A stretch of 64,000 nucleotides of DNA, taken from assembly GCA_026874595.1 (NCBI GenBank), contig CM049322.1, positions 27,505,840 through 27,569,839 of the forward strand. The letters run 5' to 3'. The notes below the pieces were generated by a model. The model did no database searches. It saw nothing but the letters and a program-made list of their open reading frames with translations, and had not been told where the DNA came from. The DNA comes from Sipunculus nudus (lineage: Eukaryota > Annelida > Sipuncula > Golfingiida > Sipunculidae). The translations under genes and the position numbers were made by a program. Positions 21,632 through 33,734 of the stretch are shown in pieces; the stretch's first letter is position 1; each line of letters starts with the position of its first letter.

Positions 21632-22619
21632 CAGTGGCGGATCCAGAACAAACTGCTAGGGGGGCGGGGGGGGGGGGGGGGAAACGGCTCAGATTCTAGC
21701 TTGCATGCATGGTGGACGAGGGCGCGTAGCGCCCGAGGGGGAGGGTGTGGGAGGGGGTGTCCCCCTAACACGGTGAGGATTTTTTTTGAAGATATGATGA
21801 TTAAGAAGTCAAATTTGAGCATTTCCGGGCTCTTCTGTTTGCTGTATTGTGGGTGTGGGAGGGGTTATCCCCTCACACAGTGAGGAAATTTTTTGAAGAT
21901 ATGATGTTTAAGAAATCACATTTGAGCATTTTCGGGCACTTAAACCAGACATTTTTGTTTCTGATAATTTGGATACAAAGCGGAAAGTTTTAGAATATAG
22001 GCCTAAATCACTTCTGTTTGTCCTATTGAGGGTGTGAGAGTGGGTGTCCCCCTCACATGGTGAGGAAATTTTTTGAAGTTATGATGATAAAGAAATCAAA
22101 TTTGAGCATTTTCGGGCACTTAAACCAGACTTTTTTTTGCTTCTGATAAATTGGAAACAAAGCAGAAGTTTAAGAATATAGGCCTTAATCACTTCAGTTT
22201 ATCTGAACAGTTCTAAAAGTTAAACATTTGTCACCTTGTTATACCTCGTGACTTGCTGGTATGTATGAATGGTCCTGACACTGGTGTACTGGACTTTTAT
22301 CTTCCAGCGCTGCCAGTACAAGGACTAGCTTCAAGTGGACACAGTATCGGAGATGTAAGACTTTATTCATTGGGCATTTACTCATGTGACAAGTTGTTAT
22401 TTCTGGTACTGTTTGTTCCGTGTGTGTTTAATGCAGTGCTGATTATCCTGAATTCTTGATGTAATATTTCACTGTCAAGAAGTTAATAAGGACAAGGTAA
22501 AAAGGTACCTTTTTCCCAGAAAACCTTGAAACAATTTGCAATTTTCATGAGCCTGAAAACAATTCTAGGGGGGGGGGGGGGAGCGATCGCCCCCTGTGCC
22601 CCCCTTGGATCCGCCACTG
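21632..22619. mobile_element. ~1-kb non-autonomous TIR element (CAGTGGCGGATCCA ends)
   Basis: Begins CAGTGGCGGATCCAG and ends TTGGATCCGCCACTG: a 13-bp perfect inverted repeat, with poly-G just inside each end (21660-21680 and 22568-22581). The interior has three diverged copies of a block with 'tttgaagatatgatgattaa' and 'tttgagcattttcgggc' (near 21785, 21893 and 22070). Flanks GCGGACC and GTGGACC match at 6 of 7 positions if the ends are taken as AGTGG/CCACT, so a target duplication is possible but not clean. There is no coding capacity. A hAT-type MITE is my best guess. Confidence 0.7.
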
Positions 22620-23644
22620 TGGACCCAATGGGACTCCATGCAGAGGGTCCGTATCCCATTTTCTGCCACCGAAACCTTTTTCTTCACCGTATCAGACACA
22701 TTTTGAGGCCTTAAACCCCCGCCACCCCTACGTATACCCAACCCTACCCAGCCCTGTTCCTGAAATTGGGAGCTTGAATTAGGTCATTAATCCTAATGGG
22801 TTGAACTCCCCATTTCATAAAGCGAGAAACATGTGTTTTTCTCTTTAAATAACCACGCATGTGGGTGAGAGCCTCGTTCAAATGAAATGCCCGACATGCT
22901 TAAATACCTCACTGAAAGCAAGCGTTATTCATATGAACAATAGTCTGAAGTTGAGAGACCACGATGCACGCTTTCCGGTCACTGCCGAAGGCAGTTCGGC
23001 TGTGCTCGGTCTAACCTCAGTGCAAGTCAGTAAAAACGGAAAAATCACTCAAAATTATATGTACATTAAAAGTTATTTATTCTCATATCGCCTATATCAC
23101 TGCGGGGATAATAACCTTTAAAATAATGTATGGCACAGTATTGTACACAGCGCGGTTTTAGAGAACATTGCGAACAAACGTGAACCGAATTCCTTTTATA
23201 AGTATTAGAAGATGAGCACACTCACAGAGCTTGATTCCACGACATTCGCTGAAACATGAACAAGACTGTGTGGGCCTAAATCAAAACTGTCAGTCAAACA
23301 CAACCAATAAAATGCAAGCAATGCACTCTTCACAGTTCACCAGAGGTGCCGACTGCGGTAAATTGTAAGTTGGATCTGACCGGACCGCTGACACATAAAC
23401 AACAGACATAAATTTTGTTTCAACCAGTCACCTTGTAGTTTCCTGGCGCCCAGTAAAATGTTACAATGAGGAAGACGCATCGTATGTGTAAGCTTTTATT
23501 TTGCGTAGGTATATATATCAGGACTGAGAGTAAAACGGAGAAAATTGTAGAAAAAGGTAACAACAGTAAGATTTTACTGGGAACTCCCCAGGTGCTAGTA
23601 AGAAGTGAATACGCCAATTTGACTTATAGGGTACTTAAATCATG
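22620..23644. other. No recognised feature
   Basis: Non-repetitive at the scale I can judge. No convincing frames. Confidence 0.45.
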
Positions 23645-25520
23645 TTAATTGTTTCACACAGGTCACAGTGACCTCATTCAGGATGTCAAAGGACACTTTA
23701 CATTGACCTCCCTTTATTTGAAGAAAGACATTTCTAGAGCCAACAGTTAAGATTTGTGACCTTTCTATCCTTCTGTGTGCTCAAAATTAGGTTTTCTCCT
23801 CATTGGTCACAGTGACCTTATTTCAGGATTCGAAGTAGACTTGCCAAGGATCGACCTTCCTAGATGTCATGCATATTAGAAGGTTCTAGGTCCAATAGTA
23901 AAGTTTGGAGCCATGTCTGACTGTGTATGTGCTAATGAGCATATTTTTGGCCAATTACTTGCAAAATATTGGTCACCATGATCTACTTTCAGGTTTCAAA
24001 GGAGATTTGTCCAGAACCTTCTTGGATATTGTGTTGACGGTTAAGTAAACCTATTCCACGTGCGTTTGTTGTGAATGGGATATCATGCAGATCCCAGACT
24101 ATGCCCTGAATTTATTTTCTGGTACACATACGACATCATGGACTGAATTTTATCAACAACTCAAATCTAGTAATGCATGCATGTTGCGTTTATTCTCTCC
24201 TGAAAATTTGGGACTGACAGTGGCAGAAATACTGTGCTTTTACTGAGATCTAGAATATTTAGTCACAGGACGTTTCCCAGTGTGTGACGTCACTGCCGAG
24301 TTGACAGTGCTCATAGATGACAGTGCCAATAGTTTTTGAACAAATCACACAACCTCATGTTTTTAGTAGAAAAATATATAGAAAAAATGTTTTTCTTCCA
24401 GGAATTGGGCTAATTTTATGTAGAACCTATATTCTTTTTTTTTTCATAACCAGTTATGTTACATGATAATATATAATGAGATTTGGAATACGTTTGCTTG
24501 ACCTATAAGATTCTAGGCCTAACAGTTACAATTTATGTCCGGTCTGACTGTCTGGTTGTTCAAAATCATGTTTCTTTCCAGTCGCTCGATCATCATGACC
24601 TAATTTCAGGTTTCCAAGAAATTTGCCCAAGACTGCAATGGGTAGGCCTATTACATTAAAAGATTCTAGGGCTAACGGATTCATTTTGTGCAGATCAGAC
24701 GTCAGGGTGCTCAAATCAAGTTTTTTTTTCCTATAGCTCACAAAATATAGGTCACAGTTACTTTATTCCATATTTCCAAGGCCATTTTGGCCTCCCCAGG
24801 ACCTCCCTGAATGTCACATCAGAAGATTGTAGGCATAATGGATACAAGTTGCCCCGCCTGACTTTCTGGGTGCTCAGTATCATGTTTTCGGACATTAGCT
24901 CGCAGAATAAAGTTCACCATGACCTAATTTAAGGTTTCTAAGGATATTGGCCCAGGACCTCCCTATATGTACATTTAGAAGTTTCTAAGTTTAACGGATA
25001 CGGTTTGTGCCTTGTTAACGTCCGGACTGCTTCATTTGATTCTCTCCAAAATAGAGAAAAAAATGTGTTAACATTAGAATAAGGACAAATGGCGCCACCA
25101 GTTTTCAGGAAATCTTGGTATACACTCCGTGATTAACATGTTTGTTAATATGATCATGGCAATAAATGCATTAGTTATTCAGATTTTTCAGCTTTTGTAT
25201 CAAATTTTAATTATTCTTGGAGGGGCGGGGGGCTTACCTCGAAAGATTTAGATCGCAGTAGCCAAATTTTAGGTTTCCAAGGGAATTGTTATGGGTCTCT
25301 ATAGGTGTACAGAATGAAGGTTCTAGGTCCAGCAGTTAAAATGTGTGCACCGTCTGACTCACTGGGTGCTCAGGATCATCTTTTTGGTCCTTAGGTCGAA
25401 AATATATAGGTCACCATGACCTAATTTTAGGTTTCCAAGAGGATTTACACACACACACATATATGAACTTCCTGACTGTACATTTAGAAGTTTCTAGGTC
25501 AAATAGTTACGCAGGGATCG
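23645..25520 (+). repeat. Highly decayed tandem array (~0.2-0.3-kb units)
   Basis: About seven diverged units share a 'ggtcacagtgacctaatttc' / 'aggtttccaagga' block and a 'agaaggttctaggtccaa' / 'ctgactgtctgggtgctca' block, at ~23660, 23805, 23970, 24590, 24750, 24910, 25255 and 25410. Unit lengths vary, and the ends were not found. Confidence 0.65.
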
Positions 25521-27734
25521 TTATAAAACCTTTCCGGCAGACAGGCAGACGCGTGCACGGAAAAGCATTTTTCATTTTGTAGGCTACTAATCCGTTGGAA
25601 AGGTGAACACCTAGACGTTTTTCCATATTAGTATCTGAAAAGTAGGAACAAACATGACAAAAACGAAATATTTTATAGCTGGTCTTCCACCGACTCCCAA
25701 TATTTCCTTTATTTTCTTATAAATATGGTCTATAATTTCTAATATATACATTCTCGGCATTTAGGCCCTCCTCTCATATTTTCCTACACATTCGTGTTTC
25801 TGATATTACAGTGTTACTATTGAAAACATTCACTTCTTTTTGCATGCAAGTTTTCATGTAAGATGGCATGTAAGATGGCAAAATCGGGTTTACACTGAGC
25901 GAAGTATGACTGGAAGTTTGGTAGTGGGATGCATCTTTAGCGGGAAGGCAAATTTTCCTGCGGAAGGTAAACCTGTATTATGTTTTTCCGTTGCAAAGAT
26001 AAAAAGTCCAAAGTATCACGATCCCTGTTATGGTTAATGCCCTTTTAACGTCAAGACTGCTTCATTTGAAGATCTCAAAAATAGGGGAAAATTACGTTTA
26101 AACTAGAAAACAAGACGAACAGAGGTCACGCGCTTGCTGAAATTCAGACAAACAGTAATACCAAAGTTAAAGTCAGTGAGGGCATTATGATGAAAAATGA
26201 GGTACACTTTATGTGGGTGTAACTGTTTTGGACAAAGATGTTAAGGAAAAATCTGACCATGAGTAAAAGACAGATAATGTGGACATGCCAGTAGTGCATG
26301 GTGATGAAATTCATACAAAATAAAGTCACTTACAGTCATACAAAATAATTAAGGGTCAATTCTGACATTTTCCCTTCACTTTTGAAATGATTAACATGAT
26401 TAAATCAGATCTTCCATCTATAATCATGTGGGTTCCACAAAGTAGCATTAATTGGTCCTATGAACACTTTTATTGCTGTTAAGTGGGTAATTAGCAAGCA
26501 AGCAAGCAAATGAAGTTCGCTCCTCGAGCACCTCCAGCGTATAGGAGTCAGGACTCCGTGCTGTGGGCTCCTTAAGCATGTGGTGAGATGATGATGTTGA
26601 TGATGTTCTCCGTTCGCAGGAGCCGACAGGAAGTTATGTTGCCACCGTTGACTGCTGTTTTCTTTTCTTTTTTCTTTCTCGGGATTGTGGGTAATTAGCA
26701 GTGACCCCTGGGGTATCACAGCCCAGGTGGTCACTCCAGCACTGGATAGCTACAGTATGGGGAGCATCTCAAAATCGCAGTTTGATGGAGAACATGTCAT
26801 TATTCCATAATCACATATATATATATAATCATTATTCCATTTATTGCAGTGATATTGTATACTACTTTACTGGCCCCTAACATCTAACTCAGGTTTTTAA
26901 TGACTTGTAGATAACCCAGCACATGGTGAGTGTACTGGCATGTAGCCTGTCAGTGTCATTTTGGTGGTATCATAACGCTGATTCTGTGCAAATGCTGTTT
27001 CTCTGACTTGAGTGTTTGAATCATTTAACTTTATTCAGAAAAAATGAAATGGGTCCATATTTAATCTTTTACACAATTACGGGAACAAATTTACCATCTA
27101 GCTGTATTATGTAACCATTCCTGCATGCTGGTGTTACTAATTAAGCTATAGCACGTGTTTTGGTATACATCTGGTATATATGTCTGATATGAGATGGTCC
27201 CCCGTCCCACTGATTCCGGGTGCCCCCATGAGAGGACTGCTGTTATGTCATGTAGGAACTACTTGAATCAGCCAACTTAGCTGAAATGGACTATAGATCA
27301 TGTCATAAAGGAGGGAAAGAGGAAGGAAATGAGCCATAGTTTGTGAAGATAGGACCAATATTGACAATCATTTTCTAATTAATTGCGTGCTTGTAAGTGT
27401 TTTAGAGCACATCATGGTGGGTTTAACGCTTTACAAAATAAAATATTATTATTTTTTTATTTTTATGATATGACAGTATTCCCTGTTTCCATGATTTTGT
27501 AGTACTCGGGAATTAAACGCTTAAATAAAAAATAAATTATGCAGGTTTTATAGAATAGAAAGTTTAAGGGGACAATTGTTTGTTTCTGAATCAATCTATT
27601 TCTGAATCAGAGTGAATGAGAATTGCCCTCATGCACGTGTCCCACCCATCTCCAACTGTCTATATTTAGAAGCCAACGGATTCGGCCGATTGCCGATGAA
27701 GAAAAAACTTGTTAACTTGCATAACTGGGAAACT
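25521..27734. other. No recognised gene
   Basis: Contains short low-complexity runs ((GCAA)n near 26495, (AT)n near 26815) and otherwise nothing I can identify. A short promoter-distal open frame at 27612-27860 overlaps repeat R and is not supported. Confidence 0.45.
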
Positions 27735-28070
27735 GGTAAAACGGTCCACATGACCGAAAACGCAAGTAAAAGGGCTTTGTGTCTCGAAGTAAAGTCGTTC
27801 ACAATGATCGAGTTCGGCTCTCGAATGGCATGGCTGGGTCTCCGCTGCTGGGATCGGTAGAGGGAATGCGGGTTGCTTCGCTCTTTTTTGCTGTGGGTGC
27901 TGTAGCTTTCTAACAAGGACTTCAACCCTGGAGAGAAGAGGGCGCCCCCTATGGCTCCTTGCTTGGCTTGGCGTGGCACTGCGACTGTTGGCTCAAAGAA
28001 CGTGCTTAAGGAGCGCACAAGGCTGAGGTCTTGACCGCAGCAACCTGTAGCTGCTCGATGAGCGTATTCT
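27735..28070 (-). repeat. Dispersed repeat R, copy 2 (uninterrupted Harbinger target)
   Basis: The reverse complement aligns with 3150-3225 joined to 7803-8075, with a single TAA (TTA on the + strand, 28006-28008) where copy 1 carries the 4.57-kb transposon. An open - strand frame from 28179 to the stop at 28006 (57 residues, ending LIEQLQVAAVKTSALCAP) begins right after an acceptor-like CTCTTACACAG. Its last ~19 codons are also open in copy 1. It could be a relic of a gene or element 3' end. No family is recognised. Confidence 0.7.
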
Positions 28071-28160
28071 TCTTTTGGCTTGGCTTGGATTCGGCCGAGG
28101 AGTTCTGAATGGCATAGATTGGTGTCCCAATAGCCTCTTCCACGGGCTCCGATTGGGTTT

Positions 28161-28318
28161 GCGGAGCGCCACCGTGTGTCTGTGTAAGAGACTAGTGTCC
28201 CAAAGGCTAATTACTTGACTGGTACCCCACGCTTATAGGTGCCCTCTACAATCCGCGTGGGGTACTAGTCTTGATCACTAACGCGGAGCGCCACCGTGTG
28301 ACTGTGTAAGAAACTAGA
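28161..28318. repeat. Hairpin insert between 36-bp direct repeats
   Basis: Direct repeats 28161-28196 and 28283-28318 match at 33 of 36 positions. Between them lies a ~78-bp palindromic segment with the stem GGTACCCCACGC/GCGTGGGGTACT and weaker outer pairing. It lies ~230 bases before the PPP2R1 start codon. Confidence 0.7.
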
Positions 28319-28503
28319 TAATGATTATTGGATGGTTAATCTTGTAATTTTTTTTCATAAGAACTGCAATTTTGCGGTTAGCGTATCAATAGATAAATAT
28401 AATTTAAATATTAACAGATAAGAGCCTTAAAAAGGCACTTTATAAACAGGTTTGAGAAAGAGTTATTCGATATTGCTTCCCATAGAAACGCGGCGCTGGA
28501 TCC

Positions 28504-28560
28504 ATGTCGGTGTCGAGATTAATACAGTGCACGAAAAGAAACCAAAATGGCCGCAAGTGA
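28504..28560 (+). CDS. Possible upstream ORF overlapping the PPP2R1 start
   Basis: ATG at 28504 opens an 18-codon frame that ends in TGA at 28558-28560, 11 bases past the PPP2R1 ATG and in another frame. It counts only if transcription starts upstream of 28504, which cannot be seen here. Its own start context is weak (TCCATGT). Confidence 0.3.
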   Translation: MSVSRLIQCTKRNQNGRK

Positions 28561-28630
28561 AACCTCCAGCGACGACTCATTATATCCTATTGCAGTTCTA
28601 ATCGACGAACTGAGAAACGAGGATGTCCAG
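28547..28630 (+). CDS. PPP2R1A: PP2A scaffold subunit A, coding exon 1
   Basis: Codons 1-28: a short Ser-rich start (MAASETSSDD), then SLYPIAVLIDELRNEDVQ, which opens HEAT repeat 1 and is essentially invariant in animals. The ATG context is good (A at -3, G at +4). The exon ends in a phase 0 intron with donor GTGATT, weaker than the usual GTAAGT. The encoded protein is the 65-kDa scaffold of protein phosphatase 2A, a HEAT-repeat solenoid that holds the catalytic C and regulatory B subunits in cytoplasm and nucleus. The symbol covers the single invertebrate orthologue of vertebrate PPP2R1A and PPP2R1B. Confidence 0.95.
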
Positions 28631-28918
28631 GTGATTATCAGTTATTCATCATTTCAATGTTTCTTCTCCAAGTCCAAAACATTTAACCGAAAGAGTACCT
28701 AGTCCTTGATTTAGTTCCTTGCAGTTAAAAATTGCCGGGTCAACCTATTTTTCTGAATATTATTACAAATGACATTTATGTTTCCTTGGTTTCCTCTTTT
28801 CCAACACCTCTGCCCACCTATTTATTTTCTCGCAGTATTTCTGTCAAATAAATTTTGTTTGATACTACAATTAGCTTTACTCTAAGGAGCGAATTATCCT
28901 GGTGGCACAACTGTAGAA

Positions 28919-30166
28919 CGGTCCCACTAAACGCCCAAAACACCGGTGTTTTGGGTAAATGTGACGAAACACCCAGTCAACTTCATCATATCAGACACCA
29001 AAAGGTAACACCAATCGATAAATAATCATCTGATGAATATATCTCTGCAATATTGTGTTATATATTTATGACATATTGATAAAACGAGGGTTTCGTGCCG
29101 TAGTCGGGTCAGACTAATCACCCAATCGGACCCAACCGTACCCCATCAGACCCAATGGGACCTTGTTAAATACAAATAACCGTTTATGAATCGTATTTTC
29201 TCTTCACATAATAACAAAAAAGGTCTAATTTAATGTTTCAGTTATGTTTTTTTACAACAAAAATACTATCTGTTACTTTTATTTTATATTGTGATAAGGC
29301 AGCCCCTAATATTTCTGTAAATGTGAAATTGGAAAATAATATAAATTCTAATCCCATTTCAGACATGCACAAATACCCATCAAAAGGAATAAAAAATTGA
29401 ACCAAGCAGACCCAATTGGACCTTTGAATATAAACATATTCCTTTATAAAATATTTTTCACAAAAGGAAACTAAAATTTATTTTTTCTTAATGAAAGCGG
29501 AACATTGAGATGTTGCATCCATTCTGACAAATTTGAACCCGGGGGGGGGGGGGGGGGCAAATTACAAATAAAAGAGCCCTCTAAATACAGATACATATAT
29601 ATATGAATACATCAACACAATTATACTCAGTAGGAAAAAGGACCCTAGCAGACCCAATCAGACCTTGGTATGTAGCCACTTTTTCTTACTAATTAAAGAA
29701 AAAATACAAATTTCAGTCCCATTACAAACACACATACACATGTGTACACAATAGATGACATCTTAGTTTTTATGATGAATTTTGTTTATACTGTCATGTC
29801 TAAAGTTTAAACAGTAAGTTTTCCCATTTTTTTTTTCCCTGAAAACATTTCTGTGTATAATAATGGCTAGTCTTGATTAGTCTGACCACAGTAGTCGGGT
29901 CACCGGCAGACATGGCAGCAATTTCAGCCAGCTATGACAATGCCACCTAGTGGTGCAAGTCGCAATCAAGCAGATCACTTGTCCATTGTATAAAACGCTA
30001 TAGCTTTCTTTTATTTTACTAAATAGTGGCACAATTCAGCGTTGACATTTGCAAACAGATGATAATTTATTAACCGTTGCAAGTGTTTTGCTTCAAATTT
30101 AAGTTTTAATGGGTGTTTTGTCACACATACCCAAAACACCAGTGTTTTTGGTGTTTTGAAGGACCC
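28919..30166. mobile_element. TIR element J with 8-bp target duplication (hAT-like)
   Basis: Flanked by perfect CTGTAGAA direct repeats (28911-28918 and 30167-30174). The ends form ~55-bp imperfect inverted repeats: CGGTCCCACTAAACGCCC... on the left and the complement of ...GTGTTTTGAAGGACCCC on the right. Both contain CCCAAAACACCRGTGTTTT; the left copy sits in a perfect 22-base palindrome (28937-28958) centred on CCGG. It has no coding capacity, and a second element (29107-29887) lies inside it. The 8-bp duplication and short TIR core point to hAT-type transposition. Confidence 0.75.
29107..29887. mobile_element. Inner TIR element nested in J
   Basis: GGTCAGACTAATCA at 29107-29120 recurs inverted as TGATTAGTCTGACC at 29874-29887 (14 of 14). 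A 12-base direct repeat, GTAGTCGGGTCA, lies at 29100-29111 and 29891-29902. Inside are degenerate repeats of CAGACCCAATNGGACC (29140, 29405, 29650) and a long G run (29540-29557). No coding frame. Confidence 0.55.
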
Positions 30167-30818
30167 CTGTAGAATAATTTGCGCACCTCCCTAAGGCACA
30201 ACACTTTACTGAACAGAAAACGTTTTATGTTGTATCTTAATTTTGACACTTATTTTTATCTGCCTCTTACCTCTCCATTACATGAATCCTAAACATCATA
30301 CCATCCGTCCGTTTACACTTAAAACCTCATCGAGACAGTGCATGAGTGATCCTTTAGTAGCTCCATGGTGATATAAATGAGAAGTGGCTTTGTAATGGAA
30401 ACTTGTTACGGAATAGAGAGCAAACTCTCTCAAATGATAATGATGGAAAAACATGCCAGGTAACAGTTAATACACATTTATTATGTTCTCAAATGGTTTA
30501 AGAAATTGGCCGGAGTATAGAGTCTGGCCTACATTTCCAAGATGGGTCTAAACTGACTTTAATCAACATAAGCCATGACATGCCTGATGATATGACATCA
30601 ACATACCTCTTACTTCCCCATTACATGAATCCTAAACATCATTACGTCTATCCGTATACACCCATTACCTCGTCCATGTAGGCCGGATTCTGTATTTGCC
30701 CCTCAGAATGTTTATTTCAACAGTATTAGAAAAAAATGCTGTTTGCTCGACTTAATTTTTGCTTAACTCACTGTATGACTATCAGTGTATTATCTAAGGG
30801 GAGTCAGCAACGGCAGTC

Positions 30819-30834
30819 CCCCCCCCCCCCCCCC
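30819..30834. repeat. C homopolymer
   Basis: Sixteen C in a row, directly before the family E fragment. Confidence 0.9.
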
Positions 30835-30837
30835 TAG

Positions 30838-31250
30838 CGTCTATCTGTTCATCTGCCTTGGAATAAAATCACTCATATCTCTGCATTGGTTGGACTTATC
30901 CACATGAAATTTTGCATATGTATACTTCCTAGATAGCTTTCTGGATTTTATGACAGGTGGCACCACATACATTCACATTAATACTGCAGACATCCAAGCT
31001 CATATCTCACGAACCGTCTGACTGATTGGGCCAAAATTTTGCATGTATATACATCTCACATAGCTCTTCATCATATGCAAAACTACTTGCACCACCTGCC
31101 ACATTTTTTATCACAGCGTCCATCTGGTCATCTGCTTTGGGATAAAATCACTCATATCTCAGCAGTGGTTTGACTTATTCCCTTGAAATTTTGCAGGTTC
31201 ATACATCCGGGCCAGGTTTCTTGATTTTATAACAGGTTTCTAGTTAGATC
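30838..31250 (+). repeat. Family E interior fragment
   Basis: Contains 'aaaatcactcatatctctgc', 'gaaattttgcatatgtatac' and 'catccaagctcatatctc', as in the E1 and E2 interiors. Neither E terminus is present. Confidence 0.7.
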
Positions 31251-31659
31251 AGTGTTCTTGCAATGTCTATAATCTGACCAATCATGCAAAGGCCTGCATT
31301 TCAGGGCAGTCTACGTTTTGAGAAATCCCTAGAGGTAATTACAAGGGGGAAACCCTGCCAGAAGATGAATGGCCCCCTGGTGGTGGGGTGTCTGTCTTAC
31401 ACATAGTGCTAACAATAATACATATGACAAATTCTGTTGCTCTTTCCTTGGACTGTGTGAAGCATTTCCACTCATAAACTCCCAAAATTCCTTTATATTT
31501 AAACTGCCTGAAACAGCCTGAAATCCCTTTTCCATGATACCTCATAATCTTACAACAGACTCCTTAATACAAATGTTTTGATTGTATTTAGTACTACCTA
31601 AATTTTTTTTTTATTTACCACTGGTTATAGAATTTAATGTTAAAATGACCTACATAATT

Positions 31660-32531
31660 GTATCCGCCAAAACTTTTTGACCGGGTTCCGCCGCCGCCCC
31701 CACATTCCTTTCCGGAGAACTCCTCAGACTATCAGACAAGAATTTTCCGAAACTTACACCAATTATCGGGTCACTGGTGCCTAACCAATTGGCCTTGACC
31801 TCTGACCTTTCCTCTCTGCCCAGCGTCCATTTGTGCGTCTGTTTCCACACATAAATCCACATCTTGGGAACAGTTTGACCGATCAGGAAAAAAAATTTGT
31901 ACAAATGTAGCCCTTGGATAGCTTTATAATATACACTAAAAATGATGGCGCCACCTGCAACCATGTTTGCACAGTGTCCATCTTTTCATCTGCCTTGGGT
32001 TAAAATCACTCATATCTCTGCAGTGGTTTGACTAATTCACCTGAAATTCGGCATGCGTATACATCCTGGACAGCTTTCTGGATTTTATGACAGATGGCGC
32101 CACCTACATTCTAGTTTACGCTGCAGACATCCAAGCTCATATCTCGGGAACCGTTTGACCGATTAGGCCAAAATTTTGCATGTGTATAGATCTCACATAG
32201 CTCTTTATCATACACAAAACTGGAGGGGCCACCTGCAACCATTTTGCACAGCATCCATCTGTTTGTCTGCCCTGAGCTAAAATCACTCATATCTCTGTAG
32301 TGGTTTGACTTATCTGCCTAAAATTTTGCATATGTATACAACTTGGACAGCTTTCTGGATTTGTGGTAGTAGGCACAACCTACATACACATTTCGGCTGC
32401 AGACATCCATGCTTATATGCAACACACCTCACTCTATTTCCCCTTGCCACTCAATCCATGCCTCACTTCACCTGTTTCACTCTTGAGTTCGGCGGATACA
32501 CAGAGTCTCTTGTCGACTACCCGTATTCTAG
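31660..32531 (+). mobile_element. Family E element E1 (Helentron-like ends)
   Basis: 5' motif GTATCCGCC (31660-31668). Inverted 3' copy GGCGGATAC (32491-32499), then an imperfect hairpin and CTAG (32528-32531) followed by T6. The interior comprises two to three diverged units on the theme 'gcgccacctgcaaccat' / 'actcatatctcgggaacc'. It is not coding. E2 has the same ends. Confidence 0.72.
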
Positions 32532-33734
32532 TTTTTTATAGAATTGAAAAATAACAGTCTTTCACCCAGACCTATGCAGAAGTTATTTTATCTTTCAGAT
32601 CGCATTTCAAATATAAATCTATTATAAAAGTCTGACAGGATGAATCCCCCCAGATAGCTATGCCACACATTCAGCATACCTGTATATAGAGTATCAGTAT
32701 TATTTTTTATAGGTTCAAAACTGATATAAAGATATACAGCAGGACCCTTTGTGAGGGGACACCGGGATGAGCGGATACCTTCAATGTAAAGACACTTAGC
32801 CATTGTCCCGATCCATTTCCCATTGAAATTGACCTGTCAAGAGTGGACATCTGCTAAATACCGACAGGGACAGTCATGTTTGGATAAAAATACTGTCATA
32901 AACAGACACCCAAGTGCAATATGTCAGCAGCCACCAGTTAGGCTGCGTGAGTGTACCAGCTGAGCAGCTCTGCGGAACACTGTGTGTACGCCGTGAACAG
33001 CACATACCGTAATGTCTACATTAGTTCGTATCCTTCATTAGTTCGCACACTATAAATTTCCTGAAACATATTTTTCTATAATACATATATGAATTCGTAC
33101 ACCAACATACTGTGCCGATACTGACCACCGGCGGTCCGTATGAACCATATATGTTGCTATGATTAAAATGGCTTTGCATGCTGAGATGAATCAAATGTCG
33201 ATGCTGTTCACCTGATAACAAGACATCTTTATGTCCTAGTGCGTGACAGTAACATGATAATTTATCGGAACAATTTTGTCAGATTTGCGACTTCATGTTT
33301 GTAAACAGGAAAAACTGTCACTTAACTGATACCGATGGGCCATCTTTGCTTCAGACTTGCTACAACATGAATGTGATTTGAACAATAGAACTCGAGGTAA
33401 AAAATGTGTTTTAATCGATAATATTTTGTTTACTTAATAATAGAATAAGAAAATAATAGAAAAATCACATTAGCTGATGATCATATACTGGTAATCCACT
33501 CGGGACAAACCTCGCACGGACCACTGATCACAGGCATGACCTGGTGCTGCAAGACATCAAAGGTTAAATGGAGATCGTCAGAGTGCTTTGAACCGCAGCT
33601 ACAAAGGATATACCGCTGTCTTCTAGAGTTTTTATTTGATAAATCCTGGTAATGTCCGTGAAATAATTTATTTTTTTACTCCGCTGTATGAATCTTATTA
33701 TAATCTCCCAAATAAAAACTTACACGTATTGCGT

